Below, one piece after another: positions 26,251 through 35,306 of a stretch of DNA of 64,000 bases (position 1 is its first letter; every line of letters starts with the position of its first letter). A program made the position numbers and the translations under genes. The stretch covers positions 1 through 64,000 of the forward strand of contig NZ_QJHK01000001.1 in the NCBI RefSeq assembly GCF_003202435.1, read 5' to 3'. Source of the DNA: Flavobacterium cheongpyeongense. GTDB lineage: Bacteria; Bacteroidota; Bacteroidia; Flavobacteriales; Flavobacteriaceae. The notes beneath the pieces are model-generated. The model did no database searches. It worked only from the letters and a program-made list of their open reading frames with translations, and was not told the origin of the DNA.

Positions 26251-26307
26251 TTTTTCAGTCACAGTTTTCAGTTACTACACTGAAACTGAAAAACTGAGAC
26301 TGAAAAA
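26251..26307. terminator. CAGT/ACTG repeat hairpin between convergent genes
   Basis: Arms 26251-26273 and 26284-26307 (TTTTTCAGTC... / ...GACTGAAAAA) pair almost completely and end in T or A runs. It probably terminates both prmC and the permease gene. An 18-base core, AACTGAAAACTGTGACTG on the minus strand, recurs exactly in the hairpin at 37047-37093. Confidence 0.65.
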
Positions 26308-27552
26308 TCACTCATAACGCAAGGCCTCAATAGGATCTAATTTTGAAGCCTTAATTGCAGGATACAACCCGGAAACAATCGCAACCATAAAGCTGGTTCC
26401 AAAAGCAATGATGATAGCAAACCATGGAACTACGAATGCAAAACTCATGGCTGTTGCAATACCAAATCCAATTAACATTCCTAATATAATTCCAACTAAT
26501 CCACCAATTTGTCCAATTAATAAAGTTTCAATGAAAAACTGAAATGCTACCGTTGCTCTTGTTGCTCCTAATGCTTTTCGAACGCCAATTTCGCGGGTAC
26601 GTTCTGTAACCGAAACGATCATAATATTCATTAAAGCGATTGATGAACCTAATATTGTAATTATACTAATTACCGCAGAAGCCCAATCTAAATATTGTGT
26701 GATTCCGAGGATTCTGTTGATTAAATCGTCGCTTCTGCCAATGCTAAAATTATTGTCACGAACCGGATTCAGTTTACGAACTCTTCGCATGGTACTCGTA
26801 GCATTATCAATAGCAGGATCCAAAAGTTCTTTTTTAGAAACCATTACACTCATCGTATAATTGATCTTGGGAGCTGTAAATAAAGAACGTGCGACCTGAA
26901 TTGGAATTAAAATTCTTAAATCCTGACTGTTTCCAAAGGTGGATCCTTTTTCTTTTAATACACCAATGACTTTAAAACGCGCACCGCGAATGGAGAGGAT
27001 TTTGTCAATTGGATTTACATCTTTCAATAGTCCTTTTTCGAAATCTGAACCTACAACACAGGAATACGTATTGTTGTCGATGTCAAATTGATTAAAGGAT
27101 CTTCCCATATTTATTTCTAAACCTGAATTCGAAATAAAATGTTCGTCAACTCCCACAATTTTGATTTCAGGATCTGTTTTTTGATCCAGATATTTTACTT
27201 CGGCTTTTGAAGTTGCAGTAAAGGAAAGTGAGGTCTCTGTAAATGGATATTTGTATTTGTTTTTGAAAGCGACGGCTTCAGGGTACGAAATAATAGGGTT
27301 GACGATTTCACGCTTATTACCACCACGATTTTTAAGGGTGTTTTCGTATTGGTTGATATTGAAAGTATTGGCGCCCATCGAGGCAAAATTGGTTGAAACG
27401 GTATTTTCCAGTGCTGTAACAACAGTTAAAATCCCAACTAAAGCGGTAATTCCGATTGCGATAATTAATACGGTAAGAATGGTTCTCAGCAATTGTGTTT
27501 TGATGGAACCAAAAGCAATACGGATATTTTCTTTAAATAATTTTAGCATCAT
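26308..27552 (-). CDS. ABC transporter permease, MacB/FtsX type
   Basis: Membrane subunit of a MacB-like ABC exporter. An N-terminal helix (residues 16-38) is followed by a large periplasmic MacB core domain (about 45-270) and a C-terminal FtsX domain with three helices. TERTREIGVRKALGATR is the cytoplasmic coupling-helix signature, and the end ASKLDPIEALRYE is diagnostic. At about 414 residues it is normal. Two ATGs (27552, 27549) are possible starts. The ATPase partner is not in the adjacent genes. Confidence 0.9.
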   Translation of the reverse strand: MMLKLFKENIRIAFGSIKTQLLRTILTVLIIAIGITALVGILTVVTALENTVSTNFASMGANTFNINQYENTLKNRGGNKREIVNPIISYPEAVAFKNKYKYPFTETSLSFTATSKAEVKYLDQKTDPEIKIVGVDEHFISNSGLEINMGRSFNQFDIDNNTYSCVVGSDFEKGLLKDVNPIDKILSIRGARFKVIGVLKEKGSTFGNSQDLRILIPIQVARSLFTAPKINYTMSVMVSKKELLDPAIDNATSTMRRVRKLNPVRDNNFSIGRSDDLINRILGITQYLDWASAVISIITILGSSIALMNIMIVSVTERTREIGVRKALGATRATVAFQFFIETLLIGQIGGLVGIILGMLIGFGIATAMSFAFVVPWFAIIIAFGTSFMVAIVSGLYPAIKASKLDPIEALRYE

Positions 27553-27654
27553 GACCAATTTGACACGAAAATACGTTTTTTGTTACAAGTTTGTTTTCGA
27601 ACTACGCTAATTTATTTTAAAAAATAAGATATTTGCAGGCGATTATAGGATTTG

Positions 27655-27752
27655 AAAAAAAATCTAAAATCTAAAATAAAATAATGTATAAGAAGTTTAG
27701 AGACAGCATTTCAAAAGAATCTAAAATCTAAAGTCTAAAATCTAAAATAACA
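27655..27752 (+). repeat. AAAATCTAAA short intergenic repeats
   Basis: Upstream of hisS the unit AATCTAAA recurs at least five times in two clusters separated by about 40 bases, including AATCTAAAATCTAAA. Similar A/T-rich scraps occur before the genes at 34087 and 35307. Function unknown. Confidence 0.5.
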
Positions 27753-27755
27753 AAG

Positions 27756-29183
27756 ATGGCTTCAAAACCAAGTATACCTCAGGGAACCAGAGATTTTTCA
27801 CCAGCAGAGGTGTCAAAACGTCAATATATTATTCAGACTATAAAAAATAATTTTGAAAAATTTGGTTTTCAGCCAATAGAAACACCTTCGTTTGAGAATT
27901 CAGATACACTGATGGGAAAATATGGAGAAGAAGGCGATCGTTTGATTTTTAAAATATTAAATTCAGGCAATTTTTTCTTTAATAAAAATAAAATAGAATT
28001 ACCGGAATCTATAGCGTCCCTGCAGGTTAATTCTGCAGAAACAATTGATGTTAAGCAAAGAATTGAGCTGAACAAATTTAGCGGGAAAATTTCCGAAAAA
28101 GCATTACGTTACGATTTAACGGTGCCGTTTGCGAGATATGTGGTACAACACCAAAACGAAATTGAATTTCCTTTTAAAAGATACCAGATTCAACCGGTTT
28201 GGAGAGCTGATCGCCCGCAGAAAGGCCGTTTCAGAGAATTTTATCAATGTGATGCCGATGTAGTTGGTTCAAAATCCTTATGGCAAGAGGTAGAATTGGT
28301 GCAATTGTATGATACCGTTTTTACTTCTTTAGGTTTAGAAGGCGTGACCATTAAAATCAATAACAGAAAAATATTGTCTGGAATTGCTGAGGTAATTGGT
28401 GCTTCTGATAAGTTAATTGATTTTACAGTTGCTCTTGATAAATTAGATAAAATTGGAGAAGACGGCGTTAAAAAAGAAATGATCGAAAAAGGCATTTCTG
28501 AAGAAGCTTTGGTAAAAGTGCAGCCACTTTTTAGTTTTACAGGAACTTTTGCAGATAAAATTAGTCAGCTTTCTAATTTATTAGCTGAATCAGAAGAAGG
28601 AATGAAAGGTGTTGAAGAATTAAAATTCATTTGCGACAATGTAGCTATTTTAGGTTTATCGACTGCAACTTTAGACCTTGATGTAACTTTGGCAAGAGGG
28701 CTGAATTATTACACGGGAGCCATTTTTGAAGTAGCTGCACCAAAATCCGTTTCAATGGGTTCTATAGGCGGAGGTGGAAGATACGATGATTTGACTGGTA
28801 TTTTTGGTTTGAAAAATATGAGTGGTGTTGGGATTTCTTTTGGCTTAGATCGTATTTATTTAGTTTTAGAAGAATTACAGTTGTTTCCGGAAACCGTTGC
28901 AGCGACATCAAAAGCAATATTTGTCAATTACGGAGATAAAGAAGCTTTGTATGCTTCAAAAGCTATCCAGAAATTAAGACAGGAAAATATAAAAGTAGAG
29001 TTATATCCTGATAATGTAAAAGTGGGAAAACAATTTCAATATGCAGATAAACGATTAATTCCGTTCGCTGTAATTGCAGGAGATCAGGAAATTGCAGCTA
29101 ATTCCTATTCGCTTAAGAATTTAGTTTCAGGTGAACAGATTTCGGTTGATTTTGAAGGTCTGAAAGCTGCTTTGCTGGTGTAA
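27756..29183 (+). CDS. hisS: Histidyl-tRNA synthetase
   Basis: Charges tRNA-His. Class II motifs are present: [18 protein letters not shown] at the start, [33 protein letters not shown] (motif 2), [13 protein letters not shown] and [19 protein letters not shown]-terminal anticodon-binding domain covers about residues 380-475. At 475 residues it is longer than E. coli HisS (424) because of an insertion of about 50 residues (roughly 80-120), a Bacteroidota feature. Confidence 0.96.
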   Translation: MASKPSIPQGTRDFSPAEVSKRQYIIQTIKNNFEKFGFQPIETPSFENSDTLMGKYGEEGDRLIFKILNSGNFFFNKNKIELPESIASLQVNSAETIDVKQRIELNKFSGKISEKALRYDLTVPFARYVVQHQNEIEFPFKRYQIQPVWRADRPQKGRFREFYQCDADVVGSKSLWQEVELVQLYDTVFTSLGLEGVTIKINNRKILSGIAEVIGASDKLIDFTVALDKLDKIGEDGVKKEMIEKGISEEALVKVQPLFSFTGTFADKISQLSNLLAESEEGMKGVEELKFICDNVAILGLSTATLDLDVTLARGLNYYTGAIFEVAAPKSVSMGSIGGGGRYDDLTGIFGLKNMSGVGISFGLDRIYLVLEELQLFPETVAATSKAIFVNYGDKEALYASKAIQKLRQENIKVELYPDNVKVGKQFQYADKRLIPFAVIAGDQEIAANSYSLKNLVSGEQISVDFEGLKAALLV

Positions 29184-29366
29184 ATGCAAGGAATGCTAAG
29201 ATTTTGAACAAAGTTCGTGAAGTTTTTTTAAGGAAGGTGAAGTGACAACCCTTTGGCAATGATTGTCTTAAGGAATTGTTTTTGTTTAATCAGTCGGAAT
29301 CTTTTTAAATCTGCGTAAAATAATTGCAGGAAAAGAAAAAATACTTTTTATTTGCGGCCTTAAGTT

Positions 29367-29437
29367 ACGGGCGTAGTTCAAGGGTAGAATAGCGGTCTCC
29401 AAAACCGTTGATGGGGGTTCGAATCCCTCCGCCCGTG
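29367..29437 (+). tRNA. tRNA-Trp (CCA)
   Basis: 71-base cloverleaf: acceptor ACGGGCG pairs with CGCCCGT, discriminator G, D-arm AGTTCAAGGGTAGAAT, anticodon loop CTCCAAA (anticodon CCA), T-arm GGGGGTTCGAATCCCTC. The anticodon and G73 discriminator both fit tryptophan. Confidence 0.95.
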
Positions 29438-29460
29438 CAATAAAACAGGATAAAAGACAT

Positions 29461-29499
29461 AAAAAAAAGCTTCGTCTGAACTACAGCGAAGCTTTTTTT
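29461..29499 (+). terminator. Terminator of tRNA-Trp
   Basis: AAAAAAGCTTCG and CGAAGCTTTTTT form a perfect 12-bp stem followed by T residues, 24 bases after the tRNA. Confidence 0.8.
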
Positions 29500-29696
29500 A
29501 ATATAAGGTAAACTTGAATTAATAATTTATATAAGCCGAGGCTAACCCTTAAATTCAACTTTTATAGGTAATAATACTGATTTGGTTTCGGGTTCAAATA
29601 TAAAATAAACTATAACGTAATAGTCTTAAAATTATACTAAAATTTTCTTTAAGAAATTAGGGTTTAAAAGAATATAAAAATATTAAAAGTGACAAT

Positions 29697-29728
29697 TTGA
29701 CATTTTAAAAGAATTGGCAGTACTTTTG
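29697..29728 (+). promoter_or_regulatory. Promoter of grpE-dnaJ
   Basis: TTG (as TTGACA) at 29697 and TACTTTTG at 29721-29728 are separated by 21 bases, an excellent match to the Bacteroidota housekeeping promoter. No CIRCE inverted repeat is visible near it. Confidence 0.7.
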
Positions 29729-29752
29729 CAATTCAAACCAAAGAAATTGAAA

Positions 29753-30331
29753 ATGAAGTTTAAGAATATTTTTAAAAATACAAATAATATGACTACTGAA
29801 AATACAGAATTCGATCAGGAATTAGATGATGTAACGTTAGAAAACAATGCCAACGGTGAGCAATTAATTGTTGAAGAATTAAGTGTTGAAGAGCAATTGT
29901 CTCAGGACTTGGCAAAAGAAAAAGATAAGTTTTTGAGATTATTTGCCGAATTTGAAAATTACAAAAAAAGAACTTCAAAAGAACGTATCGATTTATTTAA
30001 AACAGCAAATCAAGAAGTTTTGTTAGCAATGCTTCCTGTTTTGGATGATTTTGACAGAGCAACTGTGGAAATCAATAAATCAGATGATGAAAATTTGAAA
30101 AAAGGAGTTGAGTTGATTCATGAGAAACTAAAAAGCACTCTGGTTGCTAAAGGTTTAGAGCAGGTAGAAGTAAGAACAGGTGATGCTTTTAATGCCGATT
30201 TTGCTGAAGCAATTACCCAGATTCCGGCTCCGTCTGATGAATTAAAAGGGAAAATTGTTGATGTTATTGAAAAAGGATACAAATTAGGAGATAAAATTAT
30301 TCGTTTTCCTAAAGTGGTCATTGGAAACTAA
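29753..30331 (+). CDS. grpE: Nucleotide exchange factor GrpE
   Basis: Releases ADP from DnaK. An N-terminal acidic, coiled-coil region is followed by EKDKFLRLFAEFENYKKRTSKER and the beta-domain signature AEAITQIPAPSDELKGKIVDVIEKGYKLGDKIIRFPKVVIG. The promoter's -7 box overlaps an upstream in-frame start (29714), so ATG 29753 (192 residues) is used; ATG 29789 is a shorter alternative. It forms an operon with dnaJ, 87 bases downstream. dnaK is not in the window. Confidence 0.95.
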   Translation: MKFKNIFKNTNNMTTENTEFDQELDDVTLENNANGEQLIVEELSVEEQLSQDLAKEKDKFLRLFAEFENYKKRTSKERIDLFKTANQEVLLAMLPVLDDFDRATVEINKSDDENLKKGVELIHEKLKSTLVAKGLEQVEVRTGDAFNADFAEAITQIPAPSDELKGKIVDVIEKGYKLGDKIIRFPKVVIGN

Positions 30332-30418
30332 AAACTGCAAATTAAGATTCTAAAAAGAAAATTTTTAACTATTGGAATTTGGAATTCTAAACTTTGTATT
30401 TAGAACTTAACCTAAATT

Positions 30419-31528
30419 ATGAAAAAAGATTTTTACGAAATACTTGGCATTTCAAAAAATGCTGATGCTGCCGAAATAAAAAAGGCTTACCGAAAAAGTG
30501 CGCTAAAATACCACCCGGATAAGAACCCAGGTGACAAAGAGGCAGAAGAAAACTTTAAACTCGCGGCAGAAGCTTATGAAGTTTTAAGTGATCCTAACAA
30601 AAAAGCGAAATACGATCAGTACGGACATCAGGCTTTTGATGGTTCCGGCGGATTTGGCGGTGGTCATGGCGGTATGAATATGGATGACATTTTCAGCCAG
30701 TTTGGGGATATTTTTGGCGGCGGATTCGGCGGATTCGGCGGTGGCGGAGGCGGTCCTCGTCGTGCAAAAGGAAGTAATCTTCGAATTAAGGTGAAACTGA
30801 CTTTAGAAGAAATTGCAAATGGGGTTGAGAAAAAAGTAAAAGTAAAACGTAAAGTTCAGGCAAAAGGCGTTACGTACAAAACCTGTTCGACTTGTAACGG
30901 ACAAGGTCAGGTAATGCGTGTAACGAACACTATATTAGGTAGGATGCAGTCTGCGTCAACTTGCCCTACTTGCGGCGGTTCCGGACAAATTCTGGATAAA
31001 AGACCTTCTGATGCGGATGCTCAGGGAATGATCGTAGAAGATGAAACTGTTTCTATTAAAATTCCTGCTGGAGTTGTTGACGGTATGCAACTTAAAGTTT
31101 CCAATAAAGGAAATGATGCTCCCGGAAATAGTATTCCAGGTGATTTGATCGTTGCGATTGAAGAATTAGAACATGAATTCCTGAAACGCGAAGGTGAAAA
31201 TATCCATTATGATTTGTACATCAGTTTTCCTGAAGCCGTTTTAGGGGTTTCTAAAGATATTGAAGCGATCAACGGAAAAGTCCGTATTAAACTTGAAGAA
31301 GGTATTCAGTCAGGAAAAATCCTGAGATTAAAAGGAAAAGGTATTCCGAGTATTAATGGTTACGGAAGTGGGGATTTATTAGTTCACGTTAATGTATGGA
31401 CTCCAAGAACACTGAATAAAGAGCAAAAACAATTTTTTGAAAATGCTTTAAACGATGAGCATTTTACTCCAAGCCCCGAGAAATCAGAAAAATCATTTTT
31501 TGAAAAAGTAAAAGATATGTTTTCATAA
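30419..31528 (+). CDS. dnaJ: Chaperone DnaJ with a two-repeat zinc domain
   Basis: Hsp40 co-chaperone that delivers substrates to DnaK. J-domain with HPD at residues 32-34, then a Gly/Phe-rich linker (about 76-113), a cysteine region and C-terminal beta domains. Canonical DnaJ has four CxxCxGxG repeats; only two are seen here (Cys156/159 and Cys182/185), equivalent to repeats 2 and 3. One zinc centre is therefore lost. At 369 residues the rest is intact. A strong terminator follows. Confidence 0.95.
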   Translation: MKKDFYEILGISKNADAAEIKKAYRKSALKYHPDKNPGDKEAEENFKLAAEAYEVLSDPNKKAKYDQYGHQAFDGSGGFGGGHGGMNMDDIFSQFGDIFGGGFGGFGGGGGGPRRAKGSNLRIKVKLTLEEIANGVEKKVKVKRKVQAKGVTYKTCSTCNGQGQVMRVTNTILGRMQSASTCPTCGGSGQILDKRPSDADAQGMIVEDETVSIKIPAGVVDGMQLKVSNKGNDAPGNSIPGDLIVAIEELEHEFLKREGENIHYDLYISFPEAVLGVSKDIEAINGKVRIKLEEGIQSGKILRLKGKGIPSINGYGSGDLLVHVNVWTPRTLNKEQKQFFENALNDEHFTPSPEKSEKSFFEKVKDMFS

Positions 31529-31560
31529 CTGAACCTTTTAAAAAAATACAAATAATTCGA

Positions 31561-31596
31561 AACCCATTCTGAGATAAATTTTAGAATGGGTTTTTT
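31561..31596 (+). terminator. Terminator of grpE-dnaJ
   Basis: AACCCATTCT and AGAATGGGTT form a perfect 10-bp stem, followed by TTTT, 33 bases after dnaJ. Confidence 0.8.
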
Positions 31597-31689
31597 ATGT
31601 ATTAACACTCAGATTCGCTCTGAATTATTTACTTTTACAGTCGCGAAACCCTATATGGTAAAACTGACGCAGAAAATCCTGAATACAAC

Positions 31690-32619
31690 ATGAGCAACTT
31701 ACTCGAAGTACATAAAGTCGTAAAACAATACGGTGATTATGTAGCGCTTAACGAAGTTTCATTAAATGTGCCAAAAGGCAGTATTTATGGACTATTAGGC
31801 CCCAATGGAGCCGGAAAAACTTCCCTTATTCGAATTATCAATCAAATTACGCTGCCAGATAGCGGCGAAGTGATTCTGGATGGAGAAAAATTACAGCCCA
31901 AACATGTGCAGACTATTGGTTATCTTCCTGAAGAAAGAGGTTTGTACAGTTCAATGAAAGTAGGGGAACAGTGTTTGTACCTGGCGCAAATGAAGGGACT
32001 TTCTAAAACCGAAGCCAAACAACAGCTTGATTTCTGGTTTGACCGACTTGGGATTCAGGGCTGGTGGAACAAGAAAATACAGGAGCTTTCTAAAGGAATG
32101 GCGCAGAAAATCCAGTTTGTGGTTTGTGTATTGCATAAACCAAAATTGCTGATTTTTGACGAACCTTTTTCAGGGTTTGATCCCGTAAATGCAAATGTAA
32201 TCAAAGATGAAATTCTGGCATTAAAAGAACAGGGCTCAACTATTATTTTTTCAACTCACAGGATGGAAAGTGTAGAGGAACTTTGTGACCATATTGCCTT
32301 AATTCACAAATCAAATAAACTTATCGAAGGAAAAGTAAGCGATGTAAAACGACAGTTTAAAACAAACAGCTATGAAGTTGGAATCCTGACAAATAATGTA
32401 GAAGGTTTAATGTATGATATTACCCAGAAGTTTACCGTTTCACCTGCCCATTTCAAATCCTTAAATGATGATTTGAAATTAAATATCGAAATAGGAAATG
32501 CCACACCAAACGAGTTGTTGAATATCCTTACACAACGTGGACAAGTAACGCATTTTGTAGAAAAAATCCCAAGTGTAAACGATATTTTTATTCAAACTGT
32601 AACGCAAAACAAAGTTTAG
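31690..32619 (+). CDS. ABC transporter ATP-binding protein (NatA-like)
   Basis: ATPase of an ABC exporter. Walker A GPNGAGKTS (37-45), signature LSKGMAQK, Walker B LLIFDEPFSGFDP and switch His in STHRMESVEE. A C-terminal domain of about 80 residues (DUF4162-like) is typical of NatA-type proteins. At 309 residues it is normal. It pairs with the permease gene 70 bases downstream. The substrate is unknown; Na+ extrusion is the NatAB precedent. Confidence 0.9.
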   Translation: MSNLLEVHKVVKQYGDYVALNEVSLNVPKGSIYGLLGPNGAGKTSLIRIINQITLPDSGEVILDGEKLQPKHVQTIGYLPEERGLYSSMKVGEQCLYLAQMKGLSKTEAKQQLDFWFDRLGIQGWWNKKIQELSKGMAQKIQFVVCVLHKPKLLIFDEPFSGFDPVNANVIKDEILALKEQGSTIIFSTHRMESVEELCDHIALIHKSNKLIEGKVSDVKRQFKTNSYEVGILTNNVEGLMYDITQKFTVSPAHFKSLNDDLKLNIEIGNATPNELLNILTQRGQVTHFVEKIPSVNDIFIQTVTQNKV

Positions 32620-32689
32620 AAATTCCAAAATTCTAAATTTTAAAGATATAATTAGGATTTGGAATTTAAATTTGAAAATTAAAATACTT

Positions 32690-34006
32690 ATGAGCATCAT
32701 CTCGCTGATTATAAAAAGAGAATTTATTGCCAAAGTCCGTAATAAATCTTTTGTTGTCATGACTTTTTTGAGTCCGGTATTATTTGTGGCAATTGCCGGA
32801 TTTATTGGTTATTTAAGTTCAATGAAAGCTGAAACAAAACGAATCGCCATTCATGATGAGACAGGTTTGTTTGCTGATGATTTTGTAAAGCAAAATAACA
32901 AAGATGCCGAATTTAAATACATTAATCTGTCTGTAATGGAGGTAAAAGCTTTGAAAGACAGTATTGCAAAAGAGAATTTCGACGGTTTACTGGTAATTCC
33001 GAAAACAAATTCTGAAAAAGAATTAGAATCAAAAATTGAATTTATTTCCAATAACAGTCCAAGTATTTCCTTTATAGAAAATACTCAGGACATAATTGCT
33101 TCAAAAATCACTAAAATCAATTTAGAAAAAGCCAAATTGGATACGTTGTCTATTCAGAAAGCACAGGCAAATGTAAATATTCATCTTGAAAAAGCTTCGG
33201 GAGAACAAAGTTTAAAAGGTCTGAATGAAATTAAAATTGGAATAGGAGGTGCTTTTGGATATTTAATCATGATGTTCATTATTATTTACGGGAACATGGT
33301 AATGCGAAGCGTCATCGAAGAAAAAACCAACAGAATAATTGAAATCATTATTTCATCGGTAAAACCATTTCAGTTAATGATTGGTAAAATCGTTGGAACT
33401 TCACTTGCGGGATTGCTTCAATTTATAATTTGGGCGATTATTGGTTTAGGATTAATGTTGGCTGCTTCAGTTTTTTTTGGTGTAAATGTAGGACCAACTG
33501 CAAGAATTTCTCCTGAATTAATCCAATCCGCACAGCAGGAACTTTCGGGTTCTGCACAAATGTATATAGCAGAATTATGGAATCTGCCTATCGCGAGTAT
33601 CATAATCGGTTTCATCGTGTATTTTATCGGAGGCTATTTTTTATACAGTTCATTTTATGCGGCAATTGGGGCAGCTGTAGATAATCAAACCGATTCGCAA
33701 CAATTTTTATTACCTATAATTATGCCTCTTATTCTGAGCGTGTACATCGGATTTTTTACAGTTGTAAATGATCCTCATGGCACAGTAGCTGTTGTGTTTT
33801 CGATGCTTCCGTTAACCTCGCCTATTGTCATGTTAATGCGGCTTCCTTTTGGTGTACCGTGGTGGCAAATTGCAATTTCGGTATCATTATTGTTTGCTAC
33901 TTTTTTCTTTGTTGTTTGGTTTGCTGCAAAAATTTACCGTGTTGGGATTTTGATGTATGGTAAAAAACCAACATGGAAAGAGTTGTACAAATGGTTAAAA
34001 TATTAA
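32690..34006 (+). CDS. ABC-2 type transporter permease (NatB-like)
   Basis: Membrane partner of the preceding ATPase. One N-terminal helix (about residues 18-42), a long extracytoplasmic domain (45-170) and then five to six helices, as in ABC-2 permeases. VMRSVIEEKTNRIIEIIISSVKP is the conserved intracellular motif of the NatB/YhaP group. At 438 residues it is normal. The start is ATG 32690; a TTG 18 bases upstream would add six residues. Confidence 0.88.
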   Translation: MSIISLIIKREFIAKVRNKSFVVMTFLSPVLFVAIAGFIGYLSSMKAETKRIAIHDETGLFADDFVKQNNKDAEFKYINLSVMEVKALKDSIAKENFDGLLVIPKTNSEKELESKIEFISNNSPSISFIENTQDIIASKITKINLEKAKLDTLSIQKAQANVNIHLEKASGEQSLKGLNEIKIGIGGAFGYLIMMFIIIYGNMVMRSVIEEKTNRIIEIIISSVKPFQLMIGKIVGTSLAGLLQFIIWAIIGLGLMLAASVFFGVNVGPTARISPELIQSAQQELSGSAQMYIAELWNLPIASIIIGFIVYFIGGYFLYSSFYAAIGAAVDNQTDSQQFLLPIIMPLILSVYIGFFTVVNDPHGTVAVVFSMLPLTSPIVMLMRLPFGVPWWQIAISVSLLFATFFFVVWFAAKIYRVGILMYGKKPTWKELYKWLKY

Positions 34007-34086
34007 AAACCAATATTAAAAAATCTAAATAAATTCTAAACGCTATAATTGGGTTTAGGAATTTTTAAAATTGAAAATCACTAAGA

Positions 34087-35250
34087 ATGAGTAAAATATT
34101 AATCATAGAAGACGAAGCAGCGATCAGAAGGGTTTTGGTAAAGATTTTATCAGAAGAAAATGATTCCTATCAGGTTGATGAGGCAGAGGATGGCATTACC
34201 GGGCTTGATAAAATAAAAAACAATGATTACGATCTGGTATTGTGTGACATAAAAATGCCAAAAATGGACGGAGTTGAGGTTTTGGAAGAAGTAAAAAAAA
34301 TCAAACCTGAAATTCCTATGGTAATGATTTCCGGTCACGGCGATATGGAAACCGCCATTCATACCATGCGCTTGGGAGCTTTTGATTACATCTCAAAACC
34401 ACCGGATTTAAACCGTTTATTAAATACGGTACGTAATGCTTTGGATAAAAAACAATTGGTAGTTGAAAATAAAATTCTAAAGAAAAAAGTCAGCAAAAAC
34501 TATGAAATGATTGGTGACAGTGAATCTATCAATCATATCAAAGTAATGATTGATAAAGTAGCCCCAACAGAAGCCAGGGTTTTGATTACAGGCCCAAACG
34601 GAACGGGTAAAGAATTGGTAGCGCATCAATTGCATGAAAAAAGTGAGCGTTCTGGTTTTCCTTTAATCGAAGTAAACTGTGCGGCGATTCCGAGTGAATT
34701 GATCGAAAGCGAATTGTTCGGACACGTAAAAGGAGCTTTTACATCAGCAGTAAAAGATCGTGCGGGGAAGTTTGAAGCAGCAGATAAAGGAACTATTTTT
34801 CTGGATGAAATTGGCGATATGAGTCTTTCGGCGCAAGCCAAAGTGTTGCGTGCGCTTCAGGAAAATATGATTACGAGAGTTGGTGCTGAGAAAGATATCA
34901 AAGTAGATGTGCGGGTAGTTGCAGCAACTAATAAAGATTTAAAAACAGAAATTGCCGAAGGTCGTTTCCGCGAGGATTTATACCATCGTCTGGCTGTTAT
35001 TTTAATTAAAGTTCCGGCATTAAATGACAGACGTGACGATATTCCGGCATTAATTACACATTTTGCAGAGAAAATTGCTTCAGAACAAGGTAATGCTGTA
35101 AAAGTATTTTCGGCGCAGGCCATAAAATTATTGCAGGAATATGACTGGACAGGAAATATCCGTGAGCTTCGAAATGTAGTCGAAAGACTGATTATTTTGG
35201 GAGGAACCGAAATTTCTGAAACTGATGTAAAAATGTTCGCAAGCAAATAA
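34087..35250 (+). CDS. Sigma-54-type response regulator lacking a DNA-binding domain
   Basis: NtrC-family two-component regulator. Receiver domain (residues 1-120) with phospho-acceptor Asp54 (LVLCDIKMPKMDG) and Lys104, then a AAA+ domain with Walker A GPNGTGKE (169-176) and Walker B GTIFLDEIG. The sigma-54 contact loop reads GAFTSA (216-221) instead of GAFTGA. The protein stops at residue 387, right after the AAA+ lid (NIRELRNVVERLIILGG), so the usual C-terminal Fis helix-turn-helix is absent. No histidine kinase gene is adjacent. Confidence 0.88.
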   Translation: MSKILIIEDEAAIRRVLVKILSEENDSYQVDEAEDGITGLDKIKNNDYDLVLCDIKMPKMDGVEVLEEVKKIKPEIPMVMISGHGDMETAIHTMRLGAFDYISKPPDLNRLLNTVRNALDKKQLVVENKILKKKVSKNYEMIGDSESINHIKVMIDKVAPTEARVLITGPNGTGKELVAHQLHEKSERSGFPLIEVNCAAIPSELIESELFGHVKGAFTSAVKDRAGKFEAADKGTIFLDEIGDMSLSAQAKVLRALQENMITRVGAEKDIKVDVRVVAATNKDLKTEIAEGRFREDLYHRLAVILIKVPALNDRRDDIPALITHFAEKIASEQGNAVKVFSAQAIKLLQEYDWTGNIRELRNVVERLIILGGTEISETDVKMFASK

Positions 35251-35306
35251 TGATTTGATTTAGGTTTTATTAAGAAAGCTAAAAGTCAGAAAATCTAAAA
35301 TCAAGT

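Noticed and set aside
29503..29752. CIRCE heat-shock operator before grpE
   Set aside because: No TTAGCACTC-N9-GAGTGCTAA inverted repeat is present; only a housekeeping-type promoter is seen.
34857..35246. 129-codon minus-strand frame inside the response regulator gene
   Set aside because: Fully antisense to a AAA+ domain with clear motifs; composition is that of a shadow frame.
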